Source: DASYAN01 sp036501345
Lineage (GTDB): Bacteria; Chloroflexota; Ktedonobacteria; Ktedonobacterales; Ktedonobacteraceae
Assembly (NCBI GenBank): GCA_036501345.1
Contig: DASYAN010000532.1
Coordinates: 1-14,671 of the forward strand
Direction of reading: 5' to 3'
DNA length: 14,671 bases
The notes under the pieces: model-generated
Seen by the model: the letters and a program-made list of their open reading frames with translations, nothing else
Told to the model about the DNA's origin: nothing
Databases searched by the model: none
Translations under genes and position numbers: made by a program
Shown: positions 1-7,949 of the stretch, piece by piece
How the letters are laid out: each line of letters starts with the position of its first letter
Numbering within the stretch: the first letter of the stretch is position 1

Positions 1-188
1 AGTTGCTGTGAAGATGATTGACTCGATGTTGACTCAGACGAAGATTGTCCAGAGGTTGACCCGGGGGTCGATGTCGGCTTAGTCGTCGGAGTTGATGTCC
101 CTGTCTGCGTAGGCGATGAGTTACCGCACGCAGCAAGAGCCAGCACTGCTATGACGCTCATGAGTATAAAAAAAGCTTTATTCTTCAT
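1..188 (-). CDS. Putative secreted lipoprotein, N-terminal part (3' end outside window)
   Basis: The ATG at 188 is preceded by a good ribosome binding site (AAGGAG, 7 nt before the start, minus strand). The product begins with MKNK, a hydrophobic stretch of about 14 residues and a lipobox ending LAAC near residue 21, so it should be a type II signal-peptidase substrate anchored by a lipidated cysteine on the outer face of the membrane. After the cysteine every visible residue (about 40) is a low-complexity linker rich in Ser, Thr, Pro, Gln and Gly, such as surface lipoproteins use to hold a distal domain away from the membrane. That distal domain lies beyond the left edge, so no function can be assigned. 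Signal peptide, lipobox and RBS are seen directly; surface location is family knowledge. Confidence 0.8.
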   Translation of the reverse strand, partial: MKNKAFFILMSVIAVLALAACGNSSPTQTGTSTPTTKPTSTPGSTSGQSSSESTSSQSSSQQ

Positions 189-485
189 TGGAAATCTCCT
201 TAGTAAATGTATTTGATTAAGTGCCCTTACCACATCTTTAATTGGACAAACACGTGTCCCAGACACTTTCAAAATGAGAATACTCCCGTTATTACACTGT
301 CTAGCATAGCCATTGGTAACAAGATGATCCAAGGATGGCACAAATATACCCGCAAAAGGAAGGCATGCATATTAGCCAGGTCTCTATAGAGAAAACTGGG
401 CTAGCGCTCACCAATGAAAAAATGTTCGTGTAGAACTCTTGAATAATGCACAAAGCGATACTCAAGCTCTAATCGCATGTTGGAA
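189..485. other. Intergenic region without a supported gene
   Basis: No convincing coding sequence. The 60-codon open frame on the plus strand has no ribosome binding site and a composition unlike protein. A short inverted repeat (GTGTC-3 nt-GACAC type, about 254-266) lies about 70 bp before the lipoprotein start and could be an operator. Around 374-400 a bulged hairpin (TAGCC.AG pairing with CTGGGCTA) resembles part of the larger hairpin repeat starting near 461. Confidence 0.4.
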
Positions 486-535
486 AAGAGACCTGCCGGA
501 GCTGATATTAGCATGCACTGGCAGGTCTCTTGCTT
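461..535. repeat. Hairpin repeat, copy 1 (beside the TreT-like stop codon)
   Basis: This stretch is repeated in direct orientation, with divergence, at 2080-2150. Shared blocks include the leading CTCAAG, the region around AAT.GCAT, the AGACCTGC arm, the CTGATAT loop core and the exact string ACTGGCAGGTCTCTTGCTT. Conservation extends beyond the hairpin arms, so the copies look related by descent rather than being two independent terminators. Confidence 0.6.
486..531 (-). terminator. Rho-independent terminator of the TreT-like gene
   Basis: A perfect 12-bp inverted repeat (AAGAGACCTGCC at 486-497 and GGCAGGTCTCTT at 520-531) with a 22-nt loop starts 3 bp past the stop codon of the TreT-like gene. 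In the minus direction the second arm ends in TCTTTT. The arms and position are seen directly. The loop holds a smaller inverted repeat (GCT...AGC), which a plain terminator does not need. Confidence 0.75.
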
Positions 536-1784
536 ATGAATGACTTACAGCATGAGACATCCTGCGAGCCTTCGTGAGCGCATCGAGATATTGCAAAATC
601 ATTGTGGGGAAGAGGTAATTGTCCTTGACACGTTCGTGCGCTTGCTCGCCGAGTTTACGCCACATCTCTCGGTCCTGAATGAGCTTGAGCGTATACTTTG
701 CACACGCTTCTGTATCATCTGCGATATAGCCGTTTTGACCATCAATAATCTGCGCCCGTAAGCCTGTTACAGAAGTTCCGATGACAGGCTGATATTTCCA
801 CATCGCTTCTGTCACAGTCAGGCCAAAACCTTCACGGGTTGAACGTTGCAGGATAACACTGGAGTAGCGTTGAAATGCATTCACTTCAGTATGCTTGATC
901 ACTTCAGGATCGTATAGCAGATGAATGTCTGGATCTGCTCCTGCCTTAGCTTTGATCTCTTTGAGTATGTCCATGGCTTTGATATCATCGGCAGCTTCCA
1001 TGGCACCGACCAGAGCTACCTGCACCGAAGGAAGTTCCTGCGTCACCAAGCGATAGATATCAATCACCTGCCAGGGATTTTTCCAGTTGCCGAACCGTGA
1101 AACCTGCGTCATGAGAGGCCGCTTTGTGTCTATACCGCATTGAGCTAGCATCTTCAATCCCTCTGCCGAGGTAAGGGATCTATTCTTTTCGCTGAAGGGG
1201 TCTATCGTTGGCGTGATGCAATGTGCCTTTTCCGGCGGCAAGTCCTTGAAGACTGAGAGCGGGGTATCAAAAATGCAGACATTGTAGGGATCGAGGAACT
1301 GATCAATGTATGCCTTTCCACCTGGATCTGGATTTGCTGTGTCTACATGGCACATCCAGAGAGCCGGTCTGATCCAGGGGAATAAGGTAGCTAGAGGAGC
1401 AAGCTGAAAGTCATGAATAAAGTAGAGATCAGCCTGATTTTTCTGCTGCAACACTGGTGTACGACGTAATTTTTCAAGAAATGTATGCTGATCAGCTTCG
1501 GGAATTTCTCCATGCTCAATACCTTGTAATAGGTCTACAAGGCGTGCGGCGAACAAGTTAGAGGCCTGATCCAAGGGGACGACGGTCCAGGTATGGGGAA
1601 TGCCGAGTTCCTCCATAATAGGAATAAGGCCATGAAGCAGTTCCGCTACACCCCCGCCTTGAGCGGTTGTATTGATATGCTGAACATGCAATCCAGCCAG
1701 AGACTCAGCAACACGATATATGTGCTCAAGCGCATCTTCACTAACAAGGCGCTTATATTGATCCAACAGAGGAGATCTTTTCAA
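534..1784 (-). CDS. treT: Trehalose glycosyltransferring synthase (TreT-like, GT4 family)
   Basis: A 416-residue retaining glycosyltransferase closely resembling archaeal and bacterial TreT, which makes trehalose from NDP-glucose and glucose (reversible) in the cytoplasm. Visible marks are the N-terminal glycine-rich loop GGGVAEL at residues 43-49, an HDFQLAP motif, the CHVDTANPDP segment, the SRFGNWKNPW donor-phosphate region, VNAFQRYSSVILQ, and the GT4 EX7E motif with Glu318 and Glu326 inside REGFGLTVTEAMW. Length and motif order fit the family. The start is a TTG at 1784, chosen for the AAGGAG site 9 nt before it; the first ATG would lie too far inside. It stands alone with its own terminator, not next to other trehalose genes. 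Trehalose is commonly an osmo- and desiccation protectant. Trehalose phosphorylase-type GT4 enzymes are the main alternative. Confidence 0.85.
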   Translation of the reverse strand: MKRSPLLDQYKRLVSEDALEHIYRVAESLAGLHVQHINTTAQGGGVAELLHGLIPIMEELGIPHTWTVVPLDQASNLFAARLVDLLQGIEHGEIPEADQHTFLEKLRRTPVLQQKNQADLYFIHDFQLAPLATLFPWIRPALWMCHVDTANPDPGGKAYIDQFLDPYNVCIFDTPLSVFKDLPPEKAHCITPTIDPFSEKNRSLTSAEGLKMLAQCGIDTKRPLMTQVSRFGNWKNPWQVIDIYRLVTQELPSVQVALVGAMEAADDIKAMDILKEIKAKAGADPDIHLLYDPEVIKHTEVNAFQRYSSVILQRSTREGFGLTVTEAMWKYQPVIGTSVTGLRAQIIDGQNGYIADDTEACAKYTLKLIQDREMWRKLGEQAHERVKDNYLFPTMILQYLDALTKARRMSHAVSHS

Positions 1785-2593
1785 GGCACACGACTCCTTC
1801 TCTCATATGGAACAAACTTATTAATTTAACAAAGCAACTGACTATAAAGGAGCTAAGAGGAAGGCTCGTTTCTTCACACATTGCATGTGTTCTTCCGTTC
1901 ACACTACAGCACCTTTGTGTGAGGATCCTATAGATATCCTCTGCTATTTGAGAATACGGATCAAAACACAAGAACGGAGACAAAGTTGTGTTTCCCGAAA
2001 AGAAGTTGTCCACAATCAGTAACAACGCCTGTATGCTCCATCCCATACACATCGGGTGAATGACTTCATCAAGGTTGTGCTCAAGCCTTAATTGCATTTT
2101 GAAAGACCTGCTGGAACTGATATCAGCACACACTGGCAGGTCTCTTGCTTTTTTAGCTGCATCTCATCTTTTGATCCCTTGTTTTTCTCTACCATATCTG
2201 CTACACTGAGTGGTAATACTAGAACCTATTTTTCTATACGAGTAGCATAACCAGGGAATGCTTTTACTAGCATTCTATGTTCATAGAGGTCTTACTGGCG
2301 AAAGAGGATGTGTCAACGATGACAGGTGCGAAACTCGTATCAGAATAGTTGGGAAAGCCAGAATAAAGCCGTTACTTTGCTAAAAAGTGATATATTTGTA
2401 CATTCTAGTTTTACCCAGCATGCTACAAAAGTGTAGCCAATCTGTGGAATATTGCCCTTATTTGTAGCCACCACGCAATCCAATAATGCCTGTGATACCT
2501 TCGTTTCTACTTTTATATCGCCATGCTCACAATGTGTGATATCTAGCTCTGTTTGTGCAATGCAAACGTCTATGAGCCTGATGGAGGTAAAGT
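1785..2593. other. Long intergenic region with no supported gene
   Basis: About 800 bp lacking a credible gene. Open frames on the minus strand (1753-2133 and 2340-2615) have no ribosome binding site and cysteine-rich, low-likelihood compositions. It contains the second hairpin repeat (2080-2150), a small hairpin GCTAC-6 nt-GTAGC at 2422-2437, and the leader of the DUF4388-type gene. The length and lack of coding signal suggest decayed sequence. Confidence 0.5.
2080..2150. repeat. Hairpin repeat, copy 2
   Basis: A diverged direct copy of 461-535. The arms AGACCTGCT (2104-2112) and GGCAGGTCT (2135-2143) pair over 9 bp with one G-T, and the loop contains the palindrome CTGATATCAG. In the plus direction it is followed by GCTTTTTT, which would serve as a terminator tail, but no gene ends just before it on either strand. 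Confidence 0.6.
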
Positions 2594-3289
2594 ATGCCAC
2601 AGGATCAAGTGACACATCGATTGGTCACTTTTATTCAGTCCATTCAACTTAGACGTGGATCAGGTCTAATGAGTGCAAGACGTGGCGAAGGGACCAGTAC
2701 GGAAGAGGGAAGTATTGTCTTCGTCAATGGACAGGTCACTGATGCCAAAGTAGGTCGGTACACTGGTTCAGAAGCGTTTAACCGACTGAGCACCTGGGAA
2801 AATTGTCACTTCTCATTTGTCCTACAAGGTTCCTCACAAGCAGCTCACCCCAATCTCAATCATACAGATGCCCTGCCAAAACTCCCATCTACATCTGAGC
2901 TAGATATATTTTCTACAACTCAATCTCTCTCACTTGATCCAGTTGATGTGTCTCCTACTACTCAATCTTCCACGTCTGTGCAGAGAGAAAGCAGCAGGAA
3001 TCCAGAAACGCCACCATACCTTTTTTCTTCGTTCACTTCCACACAAGGATACCTTTACCGCAATGGAACTGGTATACCTCAACTTGGCAAAAGGCTCAGT
3101 GACGCCTTGCAAACGATAGACCTGGCGGGCCTTTCACGTGCCCATCGACGACTTTTTTTGCTCATCGACGGGAAACGATCTACCGATGAATTAGCTCCTC
3201 TGATGGGGCGTACTCCCAACGAGGTACTGGAACTCTTGCGTGACCTAGAGTACGCAGGTGTTATTCTGATGCCGGATGTGTCTTCCTGA
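2594..3289 (+). CDS. DUF4388 (PATAN-like) domain protein with C-terminal winged-helix-like domain
   Basis: A 231-residue cytoplasmic protein. Residues about 5-80 match the DUF4388/PATAN pattern: a helix, a GSGLMSARR strand, GSIVFVNGQVTDAKVGRYTGSE-type core, then a helix and W.NCHFSF. Residues about 85-145 are a Ser/Thr/Pro/Gln linker. Residues about 160-228 (beginning IPQLGKRLSDAL, with LFLLIDGKRSTDELAP and VLELLRDLEYAGVI) look like the small winged-helix-like domain often paired with DUF4388 in Chloroflexota. Such proteins are linked to signalling, often with response regulators or small GTPases, but no biochemical role is established here. The start at 2594 is supported by GGAGG at 2583-2587, 6 nt upstream. 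No partner gene is adjacent. The family call is by memory of the sequence pattern. Confidence 0.7.
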   Translation: MPQDQVTHRLVTFIQSIQLRRGSGLMSARRGEGTSTEEGSIVFVNGQVTDAKVGRYTGSEAFNRLSTWENCHFSFVLQGSSQAAHPNLNHTDALPKLPSTSELDIFSTTQSLSLDPVDVSPTTQSSTSVQRESSRNPETPPYLFSSFTSTQGYLYRNGTGIPQLGKRLSDALQTIDLAGLSRAHRRLFLLIDGKRSTDELAPLMGRTPNEVLELLRDLEYAGVILMPDVSS

Positions 3290-3458
3290 CAAGCCAGTGT
3301 TTTTTCGAAACGCGGTTTCAAATGGTGATAAGCGCTTTAAATCTGAGCACAATTAGGGACCTACGTGAAAACACCCTCCCAATCCGTGCTCCATCGCTTC
3401 CCTTCAAACTTGCAGACGCTATTTTTACGCAGATCTTACCAAGAGAAAGGATTGGATA

Positions 3459-3578
3459 ATGGCTGATAAAGCATATGTTCTTATGAGAGACGAAGCACTG
3501 CGGGAGATTTCTAAAGCAGATACGTACGATAATATACCAGGGAATCAATTGCCCCGGCCCACCCTACGGACGCGATAA
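3459..3578 (+). pseudogene. Small ORF disrupted by a MITE-like element
   Basis: An ATG with AAAGGA 7-8 nt upstream opens a 39-codon frame whose first residues (MADKAYVLMRDEALREISKA...) look like a genuine N-terminus. The final 12 or so codons and the TAA are supplied by the inverted-repeat element that begins near 3538. If the element is removed between its flanking TA dinucleotides (inferred), the frame would continue through 3770-3808 as ITISNHKSSAA and then stop at TGA, giving a product of about 38 residues. I do not recognise the family. It may still be expressed in its altered form. Confidence 0.45.
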
Positions 3579-3767
3579 ATCGGGTCCCTACACTCGGGCA
3601 ATAAATTACCGTAGATATCTGATTTATCAGGTATCTACATTTCTGCCTTCTGAGAAATGTTGCTCTCATTCTGAGCCTGTGGGAGCAATCAAAGAAAAAG
3701 AAAGCGGTCTTGCACGAAAAAAGCAATTTAGTGCCCGAGTGTAGGGGCCCAATTCCATTGCGCCCTG
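3538..3767. mobile_element. MITE-like element with long terminal inverted repeats and internal hairpins
   Basis: Positions 3582-3607 and 3725-3750 are inverted repeats matching at 24 of 26 bases (core CCCTACACTCGGGCA). Weaker inverted similarity continues outwards to CAGGG at 3538 and CCCTG at 3767, next to TA dinucleotides on both sides, which suggests an IS630/Tc1-mariner-type target site. Inside are palindromes sharing the loop GATTTATC: about 3562-3590 (read on the minus strand) and 3610-3637 (GTAGATA...TATCTAC). Another stem-loop is at 3659-3688 (TTGCTCTC/GGGAGCAA). At about 230 bp with no transposase it is a non-autonomous element. The exact ends are inferred. Confidence 0.65.
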
Positions 3768-3792
3768 AGTAATTACGATTAGCAATCATAAA

Positions 3793-4150
3793 TCATCTGC
3801 GGCTTGATCCTGGTTCGTTATCCGCTGAGAGTGCTGGAAGTATATTCTTGGCAAACTTCTCTAAATCCTTAGAAAATTGAGTAAGTTGTTCAGATAATCC
3901 CCGTCCACGTGCTAAATCCGACAGTACCTCTATAATTTTTTATAGCTGCTTTTATGACTTTTAAGTTCTTGTCAATTTCTATAATTCTTTTTTTTATATT
4001 ATCTGCCAACCATCGTGAATTCTCTGCACTTGGTACCTTCCTGTCTTCTAGAAACTTCTGAAATTTTTCTATCTGTCCGGTAGCTTTAGGAACAAGTTCA
4101 CCTATTCAAGCAGCCAAACCCAGGTGTTTTTCTGACATCACATGTGACAT
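3793..4150 (-). pseudogene. Frameshifted pseudogene of a small helical protein, unknown family
   Basis: Reading the minus strand from ATG at 4150 (or 4138) gives MSHVMSEKHLGLAA, an in-frame TGA, then IGELVPKATGQIEKFQKFL and a further charged helical stretch to a run of A near 3929-3936. After the run the good reading moves by one base and continues as IIEVLSDLARGRGLSEQLTQ and onward to TGA at 3793-3795. Joining the frames gives about 115-118 residues of coherent, mostly helical, charged protein. One extra A in the poly-A run (6 now, 5 expected) explains the shift, and the TGA is a separate lesion. No clear ribosome binding site precedes it. The family is not recognised. Confidence 0.6.
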
Positions 4151-4341
4151 CAGAGAGCTTTTACAAAGGTTGACACTGGTGTACTCAAATGAACTATCAG
4201 CACTCTGTCGTCAAGCACGATCCGCACGGAGAAGCCGCCTCATCCCTACATGGAATAGTTTATCCTCAACTACACGTTTGAAGCAGCATAAACTCATAAA
4301 CATCCTTCAATCCTAGATTAACCCCGAATGCAAGAAAGAGT

Positions 4342-7146
4342 TCAGGCTTTCTCATCCAGCAAGCCAAGTGTTCGTGCCTGTCTGGCTGCTTGTATGCGAT
4401 TCTTCACGCCTAATTTGGAGAAGATATGGCTCACATGGCGTTTCACGGTGTCAATGGTGATGACTAGTTCTTGAGTAATCTCCTGGTTAGATACACCTCG
4501 AACGAGCAACTGGAGCACCTGGAGTTCTCGTTCACTCAAGGGCTTGGGCAGCATTTGGATCTGCGTTTGCTCTTCTGGCTGAACACGTTCCATGCGCTCT
4601 TGCTGAAAGACGGCAAGCAACGTATCCAGATAGGGAGTTGGCCCATTCTTGCGATCTCGCTTCCGTAACCGATAGAGCAGATCCTCCATTGGAGGTCCCT
4701 CGTCGACAAAGCGGCGAATGTAGCCCTCTGGCTCAGCCAGACGTACTGCCTCGGAGAGCGTGTTGAGAGCCTTCGTCTCCTCTTGAGACATCTGGTAAGC
4801 CAAGGCTTGCAAGAGCCGTATCTCAATCACATAGCCCCAGCGTTGGCCCACGGCTGCTCTCTGGAGCACAGGCCCCAATCGCTCTAACGCAAGAGCTGGT
4901 TGCTTATTCGCCAGGAGGATGCATGCGTATACCACCTCTTCCCTTTCGTGAGAAAGTGGAGTACCAGACCAACACGCGATATCCCGTTCCTTTGCCCAGT
5001 GGATGGCACGATCCAATTCACCGCAAGCCAACCAGAGTTTGACTTGGTCTATCATGAAAATATGGGAGGAGCAAAAGGCATAGATAGGTTGGTTCATCCT
5101 CCTACCGATATCTTCAATTTGCTTAAGAGTCGAGCGTGCCGCATCTAACTCTTTGTATGACAGGAAGATACGAAGCTGCACCATGTGCCCATAGAGTAAA
5201 TAAATGAGCGATCCTATCGATTCGCTCTGTTCGGATAGCAAAATGGCCTCTCTTACTAGAGCGCGTGCATCTGCAAGCTTGTTCCATTCCCACAGGACTT
5301 CCGCTTGCCAGGTAAATGCCCAACCCACTTCAGGTAACATCAGTCCTTCTGACTGCTTTCCTAACAGCATCGCTTGCTTTGTCAATTCCAGAGCTTTGTG
5401 TAACTGTCCTGCAGCTATCATGGGAAAGGCAGTGATTCCTATGAGATTAATAGCGAAAGCAGGCAGCCCTCCTGTCTGGGCAAAGAAGATTGCCTGCTGT
5501 CCTCTTTGAATTGCAATCACTGCATCGTTGAGAGAAGTACAATAGACGAAGAGTTCGGTAATAGCAACCCGTGCACGAAATATGCAATTGTCTGGCAAGA
5601 GCAGGGAGAGAGCCTTTTGACAGAGTGAGAGTGCAGATCTTCCATCTTGCTCAAAGCTTCGCAGGAAGGCACACCAAGCAATCACCTCCCCAAGGAGATT
5701 CTCTTGTTCTTGTCTCGCAGATGGAGCTAACATCGTAGCTGAGATCGTCTCAGGGGTCTGTGCCGTAAGCAAAGCCGTCAGTCTTCTGTTGGCTGCATCG
5801 AGCCAAGCATCGAGCAAGGAGTATGGAGCAACCGCCCACAACATATGAGCGCAGGCCAGACAGAGACGAGGCCGGGCTTCGATGATCTCTATGGGGAGTT
5901 GCTCAAGCCAGTGTTGGAAGGTGACCAATTGACGTTCACTTACCCCCCAGGTAAGGGCCATCAATTGCTGGCTTTTCTGCTCAATCAGATCAGCCACCCA
6001 CTGCCACTCCTTCGCATACAAGGCGTGCAGAATAGCCTGAGTGGGCAGGCCATGCTGAGCATACCAGAGACTGGCTCGATGGTGCAAGATGGGCACGAGG
6101 TCAGCATGTGTCTGCTCCATTTGCTGCTGCAAAGCTTCAGTAAAGAGGGCATGATAGCGATACCACTGCCGCTTGCTATCCAGCGACACGACAAATAAAT
6201 TGGCCCGCTCGAGCCGTTGGAGCATCTGCTGGCTGCCATGCTGCTCCATGATGGTGTCACAGAGTGAGACATTGAGCCGCTCGAGAATGCTGGTGCAGAG
6301 CAAAAAGGTTCGCACCTCCTGCGGCTGTCGCTCAAGGACCTCCTGGGTCAAAAAGTCCAGAATGTAGCGCTGATCCCCACTGACCTCCTGTAACAGGGTA
6401 GCAGGATTGACTTGCTCTGGCAGGGAAAGGCCAAGCAATTGCAGACCCACCAGCCACCCTTCTGTGCGAACTGTCACCTCCTGGGTTGTCTCCTCAGGGA
6501 ACTGGATACCCATCACCACCTTGAAGAAGGCTCCGGTTTCTTCTACGGTACAGCGCAACTGATCGGTACGCACTTCTAGCACTTGCCTATGCGCTCGCAA
6601 CTGCACCAGCGGCAGAGGAGGATCAGCGCGGGTTGCCAAGATGATGCGCAACTGAGCCGGAAGATGCTCGATCAGATAGGCCAGGGTTGTGTGAACCTGT
6701 GGCTCAGTAATCACCTGATAGTCGTCCAGGATCAGCACAAAGTGATCTGTTTGCTCTACCAGCAAGTTGATAAGCTCTGCTAAGAGGGTGCCCAGAGGGA
6801 GAGATTGTGGGGATTGCAACAGCTCTAAGAGTGAGGTAAAGTGCCCTGGTAATTGCTTGTTGAGAGTTGTCAAAATGTATGTCCAGAACAAGCGAGGTTC
6901 GTTGTCCTCCTCATCGAGAGAGACCCATGCGACTCGACGATAGCTTGCAGGCAACGATTGGCTCCAAGTAGAGAGCAGAGTCGTCTTACCAAAGCCAGCG
7001 GCTGCAGAGACGAGCGTCAGGGGATACTTCAGGCTCTCGTCGAGCAAGCCAGTCAGACGAGGACGTGAGATGAGAGGGCCCAATGTGACAGGTACATAGA
7101 ATTTGGTGACCAGAAGCTGATTCTCTAAGAGCATCGATGAATTCAT
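4342..7146 (-). CDS. LuxR-family ATP-dependent transcriptional regulator (MalT/LAL type)
   Basis: A 934-residue regulator of the MalT (STAND/LAL) class. Residues 48-57 form the P-loop (AAAGFGKTTL), residues 137-143 the Walker B strand (VLILDDY), followed by an ILATRADPPLPL sensor-like motif near residue 170. The middle, about 350-860, is a helical repeat region of the TPR-like type that in MalT senses inducer. A GerE/LuxR helix-turn-helix starts at LSERELQVLQLL (residue 870), with TVKRHVSHIFSKLGVKNR as the recognition part. By family knowledge, ligand and ATP binding drive oligomerisation and activation of target promoters. The ATG at 7146 has AGGA 9 nt upstream. It appears monocistronic, flanked by a pseudogene and a gene remnant, so no target is suggested by context. 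These regulators are numerous in Ktedonobacteria. The reading frame is intact. Confidence 0.9.
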   Translation of the reverse strand: MNSSMLLENQLLVTKFYVPVTLGPLISRPRLTGLLDESLKYPLTLVSAAAGFGKTTLLSTWSQSLPASYRRVAWVSLDEEDNEPRLFWTYILTTLNKQLPGHFTSLLELLQSPQSLPLGTLLAELINLLVEQTDHFVLILDDYQVITEPQVHTTLAYLIEHLPAQLRIILATRADPPLPLVQLRAHRQVLEVRTDQLRCTVEETGAFFKVVMGIQFPEETTQEVTVRTEGWLVGLQLLGLSLPEQVNPATLLQEVSGDQRYILDFLTQEVLERQPQEVRTFLLCTSILERLNVSLCDTIMEQHGSQQMLQRLERANLFVVSLDSKRQWYRYHALFTEALQQQMEQTHADLVPILHHRASLWYAQHGLPTQAILHALYAKEWQWVADLIEQKSQQLMALTWGVSERQLVTFQHWLEQLPIEIIEARPRLCLACAHMLWAVAPYSLLDAWLDAANRRLTALLTAQTPETISATMLAPSARQEQENLLGEVIAWCAFLRSFEQDGRSALSLCQKALSLLLPDNCIFRARVAITELFVYCTSLNDAVIAIQRGQQAIFFAQTGGLPAFAINLIGITAFPMIAAGQLHKALELTKQAMLLGKQSEGLMLPEVGWAFTWQAEVLWEWNKLADARALVREAILLSEQSESIGSLIYLLYGHMVQLRIFLSYKELDAARSTLKQIEDIGRRMNQPIYAFCSSHIFMIDQVKLWLACGELDRAIHWAKERDIACWSGTPLSHEREEVVYACILLANKQPALALERLGPVLQRAAVGQRWGYVIEIRLLQALAYQMSQEETKALNTLSEAVRLAEPEGYIRRFVDEGPPMEDLLYRLRKRDRKNGPTPYLDTLLAVFQQERMERVQPEEQTQIQMLPKPLSERELQVLQLLVRGVSNQEITQELVITIDTVKRHVSHIFSKLGVKNRIQAARQARTLGLLDEKA

Positions 7147-7492
7147 GATCGTCTATCCTGGCTGTAAGAGCTCCCCTTTTTCTCTATCAAAGTAACTCAT
7201 TCGTTTTCCGTGAATCCACCCTTCCTAGGTATTCTAACATAGCGGAGCAATCCTTAGAAAGACTCGTCGAGCCGCTATGAGCATCATATGATAAGGATAA
7301 TCCATCCCTAATTTCGCTGGCCGTCACGGAACTCTTGCGTTTGGACCTGGAACCCAGCTAGCAGGCATAACTACAGGAAGCTTCTCAATCGTGGTCATAA
7401 TCATCCTGCCTTTCGCTCAGGTACAATCTCTCGCATCGTTATGTAAGTATACCCTCAGCAGCAAAGAATAGAACCAGAAAAGCTGTGCTACC
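7147..7492. other. Intergenic gap with only a short gene remnant
   Basis: About 345 bp upstream of the LuxR-type gene. Apart from the short possible Uma2-like remnant at 7325-7398 I see no gene, no strong hairpin and no convincing promoter. Confidence 0.4.
7325..7398 (-). pseudogene. Possible remnant of the 5' end of a Uma2-type (DUF820) gene
   Basis: An ATG at 7398 with AGGA 5 nt upstream opens a 24-codon frame reading MTTIEKLPVVMPASWVPGP and a few more residues before TGA. The phrase PASWVPGP near the N-terminus is one I associate with Uma2-family (DUF820, restriction-endonuclease-fold) proteins of Chloroflexota and Cyanobacteria. Just past the stop another frame gives RDGQR, like the DGQRYE of that family, after which nothing coherent remains. 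If right, this is a severely deleted gene; if not, it is a chance small ORF with a fair ribosome binding site. Confidence 0.3.
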
Positions 7493-7843
7493 CTATCTAT
7501 GCAATTCCTCACAAGCTGTCAGCAAGGCAACATGGACTTCATCATCGGGATAGTGCACCTCAGCAAGCCGATCAATCGCAAAGTTCTGGCTATCCTGATT
7601 CTTTGAGCGTAGCAGTGACAGCAGGTATGTACGATAACAGACAAGGAAGTGATTTTCAAATTCCAGGGTTTGCTCGCAGAGTCTACGAAGAAGGGCTCGG
7701 TTCTCCTGCTTCCTCGGCAACACATACCCCCAGCGCAATTTTACGTGTGTATAGACCGTATTCAAGTATTCCACCCATTGATCATTGATATAGTCAGGAT
7801 AGAGAACCAAACCTATTTCTTTGACTGATACGAAGCGCTGCAT
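7493..7843 (-). CDS. Hypothetical protein, possibly the C-terminal part of a broken longer gene
   Basis: 116 residues from ATG at 7843, rich in aromatic and charged residues (GLVLYPDYINDQWVEYLN, ENRALLRRLCEQTLEFENHF, EVHYPDDEVHVALL), with predicted helices and no signal peptide or membrane segment. The composition is protein-like but the family is not recognised. No ribosome binding site precedes the ATG. In the same frame, past a TAA about 30 bp upstream, an open stretch reads LWHDANDMLVQGWDLRQWVM preceded by a Val-Thr repeat (to about 8013), so this ORF may be the tail of a longer gene interrupted by that stop. It lies downstream of the Rep-like ATPase on the same strand, consistent with one old plasmid- or phage-derived module. 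Confidence 0.45.
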   Translation of the reverse strand: MQRFVSVKEIGLVLYPDYINDQWVEYLNTVYTHVKLRWGYVLPRKQENRALLRRLCEQTLEFENHFLVCYRTYLLSLLRSKNQDSQNFAIDRLAEVHYPDDEVHVALLTACEELHR

Positions 7844-7949
7844 GTGCAGATGGATAACAGAGTATCTGCCAGCTTACAAAGCATCCATGACCCATTGCCG
7901 AAGATCCCAGCCCTGTACCAGCATATCATTGGCATCATGCCAAAGGGCT

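Noticed and set aside
207..389. 60-codon plus-strand open frame in the leader of the lipoprotein gene
   Set aside because: No ribosome binding site, composition not protein-like, and it lies where the divergent gene's promoter is expected.
1753..2133. 126-codon minus-strand open frame upstream of the TreT-like gene
   Set aside because: Cysteine- and serine-rich random-looking product, overlaps the TreT start and the hairpin repeat, no ribosome binding site.
2340..2615. 91-codon minus-strand open frame
   Set aside because: Overlaps the well-supported start of the DUF4388-type gene on the other strand and has no RBS.
3299..3325. Hairpin GAAAC-GCG-GTTTC after the DUF4388-type gene
   Set aside because: The T-run lies before the stem in the gene's direction, so it does not fit a terminator; too short to call otherwise.
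3318..3789. Two minus-strand open frames of 76 and 92 codons
   Set aside because: They lie across the MITE-like element and antisense to the small ORF; the sequence is explained by the inverted repeats.
4190..4283. Plus-strand peptide of about 30 codons starting MNYQHSVVKHDPHGEAASSL
   Set aside because: Fairly protein-like but without a ribosome binding site or recognised family; chance cannot be excluded.
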